From Nanobdellota archaeon (lineage in GTDB: Archaea; Nanobdellota; Nanobdellia; Woesearchaeales; CG1-02-33-12), in assembly GCA_018901315.1 (NCBI GenBank), contig JAHIFA010000086.1, positions 1 through 5,212 on the forward strand: a stretch of DNA of 5,212 nucleotides, given 5' to 3'. The notes under the pieces are model-generated. The model worked only from the letters and a program-made list of their open reading frames with translations. It was not told the DNA's origin and did no database searches. Shown piece by piece: positions 1 to 5,212 of this stretch. Position 1 is the first letter of the stretch, and each line of letters begins with the position of its first letter. The translations under genes and the position numbers were made by a program.

Positions 1-885
1 CCTGTTATAATTAATAATGAGGTTATGAAAAAGATTGATGAGTTGAGTAATCTTGCTCCACTGCATAACCCTGCAAATCTTGCTGGGATGAAAGTTTGCA
101 AAGAGCTTTTGCCTAAAATAAAACAGGTTGCTGTTTTTGACACGGGCTTCCATAGCAATATGCCTGAAAAAGCATTTATCTATGGAATCCCATATGCATA
201 CTATAAAAAATATGGCATAAGGCGCTATGGTTTTCACGGAACCTCTCATAAATATATCTCAAGAAAAGCAGCTGAAATCTTAAACAATGATTACAAAAAA
301 TTAAAAATAATATCCTGCCATTTGGGAAATGGCTCAAGCATTGCTGCAATAAAAAATGGTAAAAGTATTGATACATCAATGGGCTTTACTCCATTGGAAG
401 GGGTTGTTATGGGAACAAGGTCTGGTGATATTGATCCTGCTGTAATCCTGTTTTTAATGAAAAAAGAAAAACTTTCTGTTAAGGAAATTGATGATATATT
501 AAACAAAAAATCAGGCTTATTGGGAATATCCGGGATAAGCCCTGATGTCAGGGTTTTATGGGCAAGTGAAAAAAAAGGAAATAAGAGAGCAGGCTTGACA
601 CTGGATATTCTTGGCTATAGGGTTGCAAAATATATTGGAGCCTATGCAGCTGCAATGAACGGTGTTGATGCAATTGTCTTTACAGCAGGCATTGGAGAGA
701 ATGCATATTATTTAAGGGAAAGAATACTAAAAAATTTTGAATATCTTGGCCTAAGAATTGACAAAACAAGAAACAAAAACAATGAAACAATAATCTCAGC
801 AGATAATTCTAAAATAAAAGTGTTAGTAATCCCAACAAACGAGGAACTCCAGATAGCCAGAGAAACCTTTGAGTTAGTAAAGTAA
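1..885 (+). CDS. ackA: Acetate kinase, C-terminal 294 residues (5' end outside window)
   Basis: Acetate kinase interconverts acetyl phosphate + ADP and acetate + ATP in the cytoplasm. The reading frame is open from base 1, and the residues before the first Met (base 25) already belong to the family, leading into LAPLHNPANL. So the gene is cut by the window edge and base 25 is not its start. About 100 residues are missing, judged against the Methanosarcina thermophila enzyme (catalytic Asp148, His180, Arg241). Counting from the Met at base 25, the visible motifs are VFDTGFH (Asp39, matching Asp148), YGFHGTSH (His71, matching His180), HLGNGSS (phosphate loop, 99-105), GTRSGDIDP (Arg132, matching Arg241), FTAGIGEN near residue 220 and PTNEEL near the C terminus (catalytic Glu). 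Every catalytic residue expected in this portion is present, so the enzyme looks active. Whether a phosphotransacetylase gene lies upstream cannot be seen. Acetate kinase is mainly bacterial, so an archaeal copy suggests past transfer (inference). Confidence 0.96.
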   Translation, partial: PVIINNEVMKKIDELSNLAPLHNPANLAGMKVCKELLPKIKQVAVFDTGFHSNMPEKAFIYGIPYAYYKKYGIRRYGFHGTSHKYISRKAAEILNNDYKKLKIISCHLGNGSSIAAIKNGKSIDTSMGFTPLEGVVMGTRSGDIDPAVILFLMKKEKLSVKEIDDILNKKSGLLGISGISPDVRVLWASEKKGNKRAGLTLDILGYRVAKYIGAYAAAMNGVDAIVFTAGIGENAYYLRERILKNFEYLGLRIDKTRNKNNETIISADNSKIKVLVIPTNEELQIARETFELVK

Positions 886-887
886 TT

Positions 888-892
888 AAAAA
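888..892 (-). terminator. Possible T-tract terminator of pelota
   Basis: On the minus strand, the pelota stop codon (895-893) is followed at once by five Ts (892-888) and more AT-rich sequence. Archaeal transcription can terminate on short T tracts without a hairpin. The tract is short and sits in a 7-base convergent gap, so pelota transcripts probably end inside ackA antisense sequence or right here. The call is weak. Confidence 0.25.
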
Positions 893-1954
893 TTAATAAT
901 TTAACTTATATCTTAATATGGCCCCTATTCCACCAAGGCCGTCCAGCTTCTTGCCGCCGTCATGGTCTGAGCCGATTATGTTGACACTGCCTTTCATGCT
1001 CTCTGTGTTTTTCATAAGCTGGTCTATTTTTTCAAATTTCTTTTCAGCTCTTGTTTTCTGGATTAGCCTGTCTGTTACAAGAAGCTTTTCAACAGCTCCT
1101 GCATTAACAGCTTTTTCTGTTTCCTTTAGGCCATAAACAGCCAGGTTGTTTTTTGAGATTTCCTCTAACAATGATTCAACAAATTCTAGCTCTTTTGCAA
1201 CCCTCTGCTGGCTCAAGACATTTTTTACCTCAGGCCTTTTCAGAACTTCGTTAATTGCCTCTTTTCCAGAGCATGAGCATGTTGCCAATGTTATTTTTTT
1301 CTTGATCTCATCATTCTTTATGTTTTTCATTAAATCCTCTTTCCAGAATGCAGGGCTTGCAAGTATTATGCTTTCAATTTTATATCGTCCAACATAATCG
1401 TAAAGCTTGTTTACAACCTCGCCATAAAAATTTCCTGTTTTTGCTTTCAGGTCTGCCTTTTTCTCAACATCCCCTTTAATCTCAGACAGCAAGCTAAAGC
1501 CCTGTTTTTTTAAAAGCCCAAAGCATGCTTCATCCCTGTCAAGAATGCAAATCAGTATTTTTTTGGTTTCAACTGATGCCTGTTTTATTTTTTCAACCTG
1601 AAAGCTTAGCCATTGTTTTTTTATTATTGTGATTATAGAGCCTGGCTCAAGGTTAAAGGTGTGGTAAGAGCCTTTTTGTATGTCCTCTGGGCCCTGCGTT
1701 ATAGTTCCAGAAACCCTTAAAACAGAAGAATATTCATGAAACTCAGTATTTTCAACCCTTATTTCAATGAAAACAGTTTTCTTAACAATATTAACCTTTC
1801 TTTGGTCGCTCTCACCAATTTTTATTTTCCTTATGGTCTTGCCTCTAACAAGATCATCTGGCTCTATTATATGGCTTAAACACCAAAGGTCATCCATATT
1901 CTCTATCTTGAGTTTTGCTTCCCCTTTCTTCAAATTAATATGGATTTGTTTCAT
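893..1954 (-). CDS. pelA: Pelota/Dom34 family mRNA surveillance protein
   Basis: Archaeal pelota resembles release factor aRF1 in shape. With aEF1A (which replaces Hbs1) and ABCE1 it enters stalled ribosomes and splits them, acting in the cytoplasm. At 353 residues the protein has the usual family length. Domain 1 (about 1-125, Sm-like fold) has the conserved DDLWCL at 21-26 followed by PDDLVRGKTIRK. Domain 2 (about 131-260) has LDRDEACFGLL (138-148) and IILASPAFWKED (196-207). Domain 3 (about 268-353, L7Ae-like) has VYGLKETEKAVNAGAVEKLL, SDHDGGKKL and the C-terminal GGIGAILRY. As expected for pelota, there is no GGQ peptidyl-hydrolysis motif. Small departures from what I recall as consensus (SPAF for SPGF, GGIGAIL for GGIAAIL) do not suggest loss of function. 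The ATG at 1954-1952 fits the family N terminus and lies about 25 bases from a TATA element, which suggests a leaderless mRNA. The gene is divergent from the envelope gene at 2016 and convergent with ackA. Confidence 0.96.
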   Translation of the reverse strand: MKQIHINLKKGEAKLKIENMDDLWCLSHIIEPDDLVRGKTIRKIKIGESDQRKVNIVKKTVFIEIRVENTEFHEYSSVLRVSGTITQGPEDIQKGSYHTFNLEPGSIITIIKKQWLSFQVEKIKQASVETKKILICILDRDEACFGLLKKQGFSLLSEIKGDVEKKADLKAKTGNFYGEVVNKLYDYVGRYKIESIILASPAFWKEDLMKNIKNDEIKKKITLATCSCSGKEAINEVLKRPEVKNVLSQQRVAKELEFVESLLEEISKNNLAVYGLKETEKAVNAGAVEKLLVTDRLIQKTRAEKKFEKIDQLMKNTESMKGSVNIIGSDHDGGKKLDGLGGIGAILRYKLNY

Positions 1955-1965
1955 ACCTTTAAAAT

Positions 1966-1981
1966 AGGAAAACTTATATAT
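1966..1981 (+). promoter_or_regulatory. Core promoter (BRE + TATA) of the envelope operon
   Basis: The sequence AGGAAAACTTATATAT reads as a purine-rich BRE (GGAAAA, 1967-1972) joined to a TATA box (CTTATATAT, 1973-1981). The expected initiation site is about 25 bases downstream, near 2002, which leaves a leader of roughly 14 bases before the ATG at 2016. The box overlaps the minus-strand pelota box, so one TBP site may serve both directions or the two may compete. Confidence 0.6.
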
Positions 1982-1989
1982 ATTAAGTT
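1971..1989. repeat. Palindrome covering the shared TATA element
   Basis: AACTTATATATATTAAGTT has perfect 6-base inverted arms (AACTTA at 1971-1976 and TAAGTT at 1984-1989) around a 7-base TATATAT centre. It lies exactly where the two divergent TATA boxes overlap. It may be no more than two back-to-back TATA elements, or it could also bind a dimeric regulator that controls both genes. The sequence alone cannot separate these. Confidence 0.5.
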
Positions 1990-1994
1990 ATCTA
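1974..1994 (-). promoter_or_regulatory. Core promoter of pelota, predicted leaderless
   Basis: Read on the minus strand, GATAACTTAATATATATAAG contains an AT-only TATA box centred near 1979, preceded by a purine-containing BRE-like stretch. Archaeal initiation falls about 25 bases downstream of the box centre, which here is close to 1954, the A of the pelota ATG. There is no usable Shine-Dalgarno site: AAAGGT directly touches the ATG, too close to pair with 16S rRNA while the start codon is in the P site. Both facts fit leaderless initiation. The start site is inferred, not observed. Confidence 0.55.
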
Positions 1995-2003
1995 TTTAGG
2001 CTT

Positions 2004-2011
2004 AGGTGATC
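2004..2011 (+). promoter_or_regulatory. Strong Shine-Dalgarno site for the gene at 2016
   Basis: AGGTGATC is complementary over eight bases to the conserved 16S rRNA 3' end (GATCACCT), with four bases between it and the ATG at 2016. This fixes the start codon and indicates a leadered mRNA, unlike the divergent pelota gene. Confidence 0.75.
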
Positions 2012-2015
2012 ATCT

Positions 2016-3203
2016 ATGAATAATAAAAAAGCTCAAGGCACTAATGCTGCTAGTGCAACAGGATTTGTAGCCCTTATAGTTGGATTAATTGTATTGTATA
2101 TTATATTTCTGCCGCCAGAGGAAAGGGCAAATTTATTAGGGGAAAATGAAACTGCTGAAGAAGAAGGTGTTAGTGTGGAAGCTGAAGAAAATATCTTGCT
2201 GCTTGAATATCCTGGAAGAATTGATTACCTAAAAGAAAAAGAATATGAGCATGATATATCTGCATTTAAGTTATACAAAACAATAAATGCTCAGGAGATT
2301 GATATAATCAATCCCTTTGTCGTAAGGCATGGCCTATTTGATGAGGTAAAAAAAGAGGCTCCTTTTAAGATATCGGATTTGAAAAATACAGAAAATGTTT
2401 TATTATCATTTACAGCAAAAAAGTATAATGGATTACTAACAATAAAATTAAATGGTGTTAATATATTTGAGAGCGAGATAACAACATCAAGTCCAAAGCC
2501 AATAAAACTCAAAAAAGACTATCTTGAAGAGGATAATATGTTAGAGTTTAGTGTTTCTGGTACAGGTGTTAAGTTCTGGTCAACAAATATTTACAGCCTT
2601 GATGACATTAGGATAGTTGGTGATGTTGCTGACATAAGCAGGCAGGAAAGCAAAAACATATTTTTCATAAGCGAGAATGAAAAACTGAATCTTGAGAGAG
2701 CCAAACTCAGATTTTTGCCTCAGTGCAAACCCGAGGATGTTGGGAAGCTTGATATTTTAATTAATTACCAAAATGTTTTTTCTGGTGTGCCTGATTGTGG
2801 AGGCATAAATGTTTATAGTTTTTCAACAAATGTTTTGTATAGTGGTGATAATAACATTGTTTTTAAAACAGATAAGGGCTCTTACCTTATTGAGCAGATA
2901 AAGGTGCAGACAAGCCTTAGAGAGCTAATATATCCCACCTATTATTTTGAGATTAATGAAACAACAATTGAAAAGATTAAAGGGAACACATATGATGCTG
3001 TACTCTCTATTGAATTTGTTAATGACAAAAAAGACAAGGAAATGAACCTCAATATAAACAACAGGATGACTTCTGTTGATACAGAGGAAGCAAAATATTT
3101 AAAAAAAGTAGATGAGTACCTAAGAGAAGGCAACAACTTCATAAAAATAGAACCATTGTCAATGCTTGATATTATTGAGCTGAAAGTGGAGCTTGAAAAA
3201 TAA
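2016..3203 (+). CDS. Membrane-anchored surface protein with three tandem beta-rich repeats, function unknown
   Basis: I cannot name a function. A short basic N terminus (MNNKKAQGTNAA) precedes one hydrophobic segment (about 14-32, ending LPPEER). A low-complexity acidic linker follows (43-59, rich in Glu), and the rest has the alternating pattern of beta strands. Three similar units occur at about 126-201, 226-300 and 326-394. Each runs from a strand (LSF, LRF, LSIEF) through an LTIKLN/LDILIN/MNLNIN strand and a turn with Asn or Gly (EEDNMLEF, SGDNNIVF, REGNNFIK) to a final IRIV/IKVQ/LKVE strand. Unit 2 carries the only two cysteines, Cys237 and Cys261, a plausible disulfide. KKAQG before the hydrophobic stretch recalls an archaeal class III (pilin-type) signal, but the Glu usual at +5 is absent. 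Expected topology: N terminus inside, repeats outside. The start is set by a strong Shine-Dalgarno site. The gene probably leads an operon with the frame at 3232. I associate the N-terminal style with DPANN proteins from memory only. Confidence 0.85.
   Translation: MNNKKAQGTNAASATGFVALIVGLIVLYIIFLPPEERANLLGENETAEEEGVSVEAEENILLLEYPGRIDYLKEKEYEHDISAFKLYKTINAQEIDIINPFVVRHGLFDEVKKEAPFKISDLKNTENVLLSFTAKKYNGLLTIKLNGVNIFESEITTSSPKPIKLKKDYLEEDNMLEFSVSGTGVKFWSTNIYSLDDIRIVGDVADISRQESKNIFFISENEKLNLERAKLRFLPQCKPEDVGKLDILINYQNVFSGVPDCGGINVYSFSTNVLYSGDNNIVFKTDKGSYLIEQIKVQTSLRELIYPTYYFEINETTIEKIKGNTYDAVLSIEFVNDKKDKEMNLNINNRMTSVDTEEAKYLKKVDEYLREGNNFIKIEPLSMLDIIELKVELEK
2391..3197 (+). other. Three tandem beta-sandwich-like protein repeats
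   Basis: Within the protein encoded at 2016-3203, three units of about 70-75 residues map to bases 2391-2618, 2691-2915 and 2991-3197. Aligned by eye, they share the order strand, strand ending in Asn (KLN, LIN, NIN), variable loop, a turn with GN/DN, strand, then a closing strand with hydrophobic residues alternating. The similarity is one of pattern, with low identity, as in old duplications of galactose-binding-like or Ig-like folds. The fold itself is an inference. Confidence 0.5.
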
Positions 3204-3217
3204 TCTTTTATTTTTCT
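3204..3217 (+). terminator. T-rich tract between the two envelope genes
   Basis: TCTTTTATTTTTCT directly follows the stop codon at 3201-3203. T tracts like this can stop archaeal RNA polymerase without a hairpin. The next gene starts only 14 bases later and has no clear TATA box of its own. So partial termination, giving less of the downstream mRNA, is more likely than a true operon end. Confidence 0.35.
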
Positions 3218-3222
3218 AAAAA

Positions 3223-3227
3223 GAGGG
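3223..3227 (+). promoter_or_regulatory. Ribosome binding site for the gene at 3232
   Basis: GAGGG lies four bases before the ATG at 3232. Its GAGG part can pair with the CCUC at the 16S rRNA 3' end. This supports ATG 3232 over the in-frame Met codons at residues 7 and 15, which have no comparable site. Confidence 0.55.
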
Positions 3228-3231
3228 ATTT

Positions 3232-5212
3232 ATGGCAGGAGCTAAAGATATGTGGAAGAAATTCTTAAGTAGTATGAACAGGGGTCTCACTGCTAATCCT
3301 TCCATAACCCTGTTTATTGTTATTAGTTTTGTTATTCATTTGATTGATGTTTTTTCAGATTTTAGGAATACTAGTTTTAGAATATTCGCTTATTTAATAT
3401 TAGCAATAAGTGCATGGCTTAGCCTATTTAAGGATCAAGAAAATCCAGGAGTTATTGATATTGCAAACATTAAATTTCCAATTATTCTCTCATCAATTGC
3501 AATATTTGCTCCTTATTTAGGGGGAGTTCTCCCTTTTTTAGGCAGTTCACAGGCATTTCAGACAGCAGTTATATTTTTTCCAGCTTGGGTATTATACCTT
3601 TGTTTTGCAATGGGGCAAAATTGGTTTATTACTATATGCAGGTGGGTTATAGTAGCATTATTATTATTTCTTTTTTTACCTACTTTTATTAATAGTTTTA
3701 TAAATGATTTAAGAGTAGGGGATATTGAAACAGGAATCAATGTGCAGCAAACCATCTCAAATACTATGAGAGACTTAAGCTATGGAGTTAATAGTTTCGT
3801 AAAAAATGTTGGAAAAGCCTGGAAAGATGCCTGGAATAACCTTATAAAAACAGCCACAGGGGATTATTACAGTGGAGAGGTTGATAAGTATGAGAATGAG
3901 CCAGTGGGTGTTTATCTTGAGGACTTGCAGGCAGCTGATTCAAAATTCTTTGAAGGAGAGAAAATAACTGTCTGGGCTGTTCTAAAGGCAAAAACATTGG
4001 ATAAGGAAATAAACATAAATGTTTCATGTTATGCAAAAGAGGGTGATAAAAAAATACAAGGGAGTATAACCCCTCAAAATGAATTTAATATAGCAACAGA
4101 GGAAGAAGAATATCTTGACTGTGCATTTGACAGACTTAATCCTGGCAAGATGGATGTAACCTTTAATGCAGAATTTAATTTTGAGACAATGGCTTACCTC
4201 AAGACCTATTTCATGGATAAGGAAAGACTAAGGGCTTTGACAAGGGAGGGAATTGATGTTTTTGATCATTACAAAATCAGCCATATAAACCCAATAGCCA
4301 TATATACAAATGGTCCTGTAGGAATAGGGATGAAAACAGCTGAGCCACTGCCAGTGGGAGTTTATAGTGATAAAGAGAATATTCCTTTTTTCTTTGGTAT
4401 AACCATAGAAAACAACTGGGAAGGAACCATCAAAAAAGTGACAGGTTTGGAGGTTCAGGTTCATGACAGCTTAGAGCTAACAAACTGCGACTATGAGTTT
4501 GAGTTCAAGGAAAATGAGGATGGCTATAACATATATAGTCTTATTCCTGATGAAAGAACAGAAAACATAGGGACAAAAATATTGACAAAAAGATACCGTT
4601 CTATCAATTGCAGATTAAACCCTACTGATCCAAAAAGCCTGCTTGGCAATGAGCCAATAACAACAAGATATTTTAGGGTTAATGTCAGCTATGTTTATGA
4701 GCTTGAAAAATCAGTGCCAGTCGAGGTTGAAAAAGTAGAAGACTACAAAAGCCCAGAAGAAGAGGTAATGACTTCAAATGAGAAAGCACAAGAATTTAAG
4801 AATAAATTAAATGAAGAACTGAATGGAAAAACAAATAAGGAGATTGCATGCAATGTAATAAGCAAATGCAGTGATTATGATGCAAACTATTATGACAAGC
4901 TTGGGTTTAGTGACCAAATATGGTGCGATGATAACCCTTGTAGTAATTTAAATTGTTATTCATCTTTTAAGAAAAATTATTACGATGAAGTTTTTTATGA
5001 TTCATGCAAGGAATGCCCACCTTATATAACTATTCAGGATCTACCAAGTGAAGATTACTGCAATATTCAATACCTCAGTGAAGACTATTGTGAAAAAGAC
5101 ATTTGTAATTTTAGAGATTATAATATTAAATGCCAATGGTATGACAATAAATGTGTGATGGGTTTTCTCAAAAAAGAGGAATGGAAAGATTATGATGAAA
5201 GTGAAGTAAAAG
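3232..5212 (+). CDS. Large polytopic membrane protein with Cys-rich ectodomain, function unknown (3' end outside window)
   Basis: The frame runs from ATG 3232 for 660 codons to the window edge with no stop. About five hydrophobic segments lie at 25-41, 51-66, 83-103, 109-127 and 131-153. The basic N terminus (Lys5, Lys9, Lys10, Arg17) and an odd segment number put the long C-terminal part outside the cell. A linker with amphipathic helix character (about 165-208) leads to ATGDYY (208-213). Two beta-rich domains follow. The first (about 224-325) has Cys266 and Cys297, and the second (about 362-500) has Cys419 and Cys460. A distinctive stretch with YLKTYFMDKERLRALTREG and NPIAIYTNGPV (322-363) joins them. 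After a charged helical segment (about 505-538) comes a region with 12 cysteines (540-641). NVS sequons at 263 and 484 could be glycosylated. No enzyme motif was recognised. It lies 28 bases after the repeat protein, probably in one operon. I recall similar large proteins from Woesearchaeota-type genomes but could not check this. Confidence 0.85.
   Translation, partial: MAGAKDMWKKFLSSMNRGLTANPSITLFIVISFVIHLIDVFSDFRNTSFRIFAYLILAISAWLSLFKDQENPGVIDIANIKFPIILSSIAIFAPYLGGVLPFLGSSQAFQTAVIFFPAWVLYLCFAMGQNWFITICRWVIVALLLFLFLPTFINSFINDLRVGDIETGINVQQTISNTMRDLSYGVNSFVKNVGKAWKDAWNNLIKTATGDYYSGEVDKYENEPVGVYLEDLQAADSKFFEGEKITVWAVLKAKTLDKEININVSCYAKEGDKKIQGSITPQNEFNIATEEEEYLDCAFDRLNPGKMDVTFNAEFNFETMAYLKTYFMDKERLRALTREGIDVFDHYKISHINPIAIYTNGPVGIGMKTAEPLPVGVYSDKENIPFFFGITIENNWEGTIKKVTGLEVQVHDSLELTNCDYEFEFKENEDGYNIYSLIPDERTENIGTKILTKRYRSINCRLNPTDPKSLLGNEPITTRYFRVNVSYVYELEKSVPVEVEKVEDYKSPEEEVMTSNEKAQEFKNKLNEELNGKTNKEIACNVISKCSDYDANYYDKLGFSDQIWCDDNPCSNLNCYSSFKKNYYDEVFYDSCKECPPYITIQDLPSEDYCNIQYLSEDYCEKDICNFRDYNIKCQWYDNKCVMGFLKKEEWKDYDESEVK
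3304..3690 (+). other. Membrane domain, about five transmembrane segments
   Basis: Codons 25-153 of the large protein encode five hydrophobic stretches separated by short loops. The longest loop (67-82, with Lys, Asp and Glu) is predicted to be cytoplasmic. The last segment ends LFLFLPTFINSF and delivers the chain to the outside. The count is by eye: segments four and five are close together (MGQN turn) and could be read differently, but an odd count fits best with a disulfide-rich exterior. Confidence 0.65.
4849..5154 (+). other. Cysteine-rich module, two related units
   Basis: Codons 540-641 of the large protein hold 12 cysteines, at 540, 546, 565, 570, 575, 592, 595, 610, 620, 625, 634 and 641. 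Two units share a C-x4-C core (WCDDNPC at 565-570 and YCEKDIC at 620-625). In each, the core is preceded by an acidic-aromatic stretch (SDYD, SEDY) and followed by a Cys beside aromatics (NCY, KCQW) and one more Cys. Even numbering and an outside location favour disulfides over metal binding. The module may continue past the window end. Confidence 0.7.

Noticed and set aside
25..27. ATG at base 25 as the start of acetate kinase
   Set aside because: The frame is open upstream to base 1 with family-like residues, and a start here would remove about 109 N-terminal residues of a roughly 395-residue enzyme. The gene is cut by the window, not truncated in nature as far as can be seen.
1265..1280. 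Cys-Ser-Cys (residues 226-228) in pelota as a metal site
   Set aside because: Only two cysteines lie close together, no partner pair is evident, and I know of no metal site in this part of the pelota family.
918..1397. Plus-strand open frames of 72 and 83 codons inside pelota
   Set aside because: They are antisense to a well-conserved pelota coding sequence, show compositional Phe/Ser bias typical of reversed Lys/Glu-rich codons, and have no ribosome site.
1557..1566. T-rich runs within pelota as terminators on the plus strand
   Set aside because: They are Lys codons (AAA/AAG) of pelota read in reverse, and no plus-strand gene ends there.
1971..1989. AT palindrome as an attachment site or transposon end
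   Set aside because: No integrase, transposase or matching copy elsewhere in the window; position and spacing fit overlapping TATA boxes.
3558..4464. Three minus-strand open frames of 64-78 codons
   Set aside because: They lie wholly inside the long plus-strand membrane-protein frame starting at 3232, which explains the region; their translations show no domain-like pattern.
4849..5154. Cys-rich region as zinc ribbons or iron-sulfur clusters
   Set aside because: The membrane topology places it outside the cell, spacing is mainly C-x4-C with only one C-x2-C, and the even cysteine number favours disulfides.
1..5212. Search for tRNA, rRNA, CRISPR array, insertion sequence, riboswitch
   Set aside because: Coding sequence fills almost the whole window; the non-coding gaps are 7, 61 and 28 bases, too short for these elements, and no spaced direct repeats were seen.

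Overview
This AT-rich window most likely comes from an archaeon of the DPANN radiation, in the Woesearchaeota/Pacearchaeota range. The signs are an archaeal pelota gene, a core promoter of archaeal BRE/TATA type, a Shine-Dalgarno sequence matching the 3' end of archaeal 16S rRNA, and two membrane proteins whose sequence style I associate with those lineages. That last point is recalled resemblance, not a search result, so the lineage is an inference.

Layout: bases 1-885 (+) are the C-terminal three quarters of an acetate kinase (ackA) whose start lies before the window. Bases 893-1954 (-) hold a complete pelota/Dom34 ribosome-rescue gene, convergent with ackA and only 7 bases from it. Bases 1955-2015 are a compact divergent promoter region around a palindromic TATA element. 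It appears to give pelota a leaderless mRNA and the rightward gene a short leader with a strong Shine-Dalgarno site. Bases 2016-3203 (+) encode a 395-residue protein with one N-terminal membrane segment and three tandem beta-rich repeats. After 28 bases, 3232 to the window end (+) holds an open frame of at least 660 codons: about five N-terminal membrane segments, two similar beta-rich domains each with a cysteine pair, then a module with 12 cysteines in about 100 residues. This frame has no stop inside the window.

The first two genes are housekeeping: substrate-level ATP formation from acetyl phosphate, and rescue of stalled ribosomes. The last two look like a co-transcribed cell-envelope pair with large ectodomains outside the membrane. 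They are the part of the window most likely to represent an uncharacterised system, possibly a surface or attachment complex, but no function can be read from the sequence. No tRNA, rRNA, CRISPR array, insertion sequence or transposase was seen, and no gene-free stretch exceeds 61 bases.
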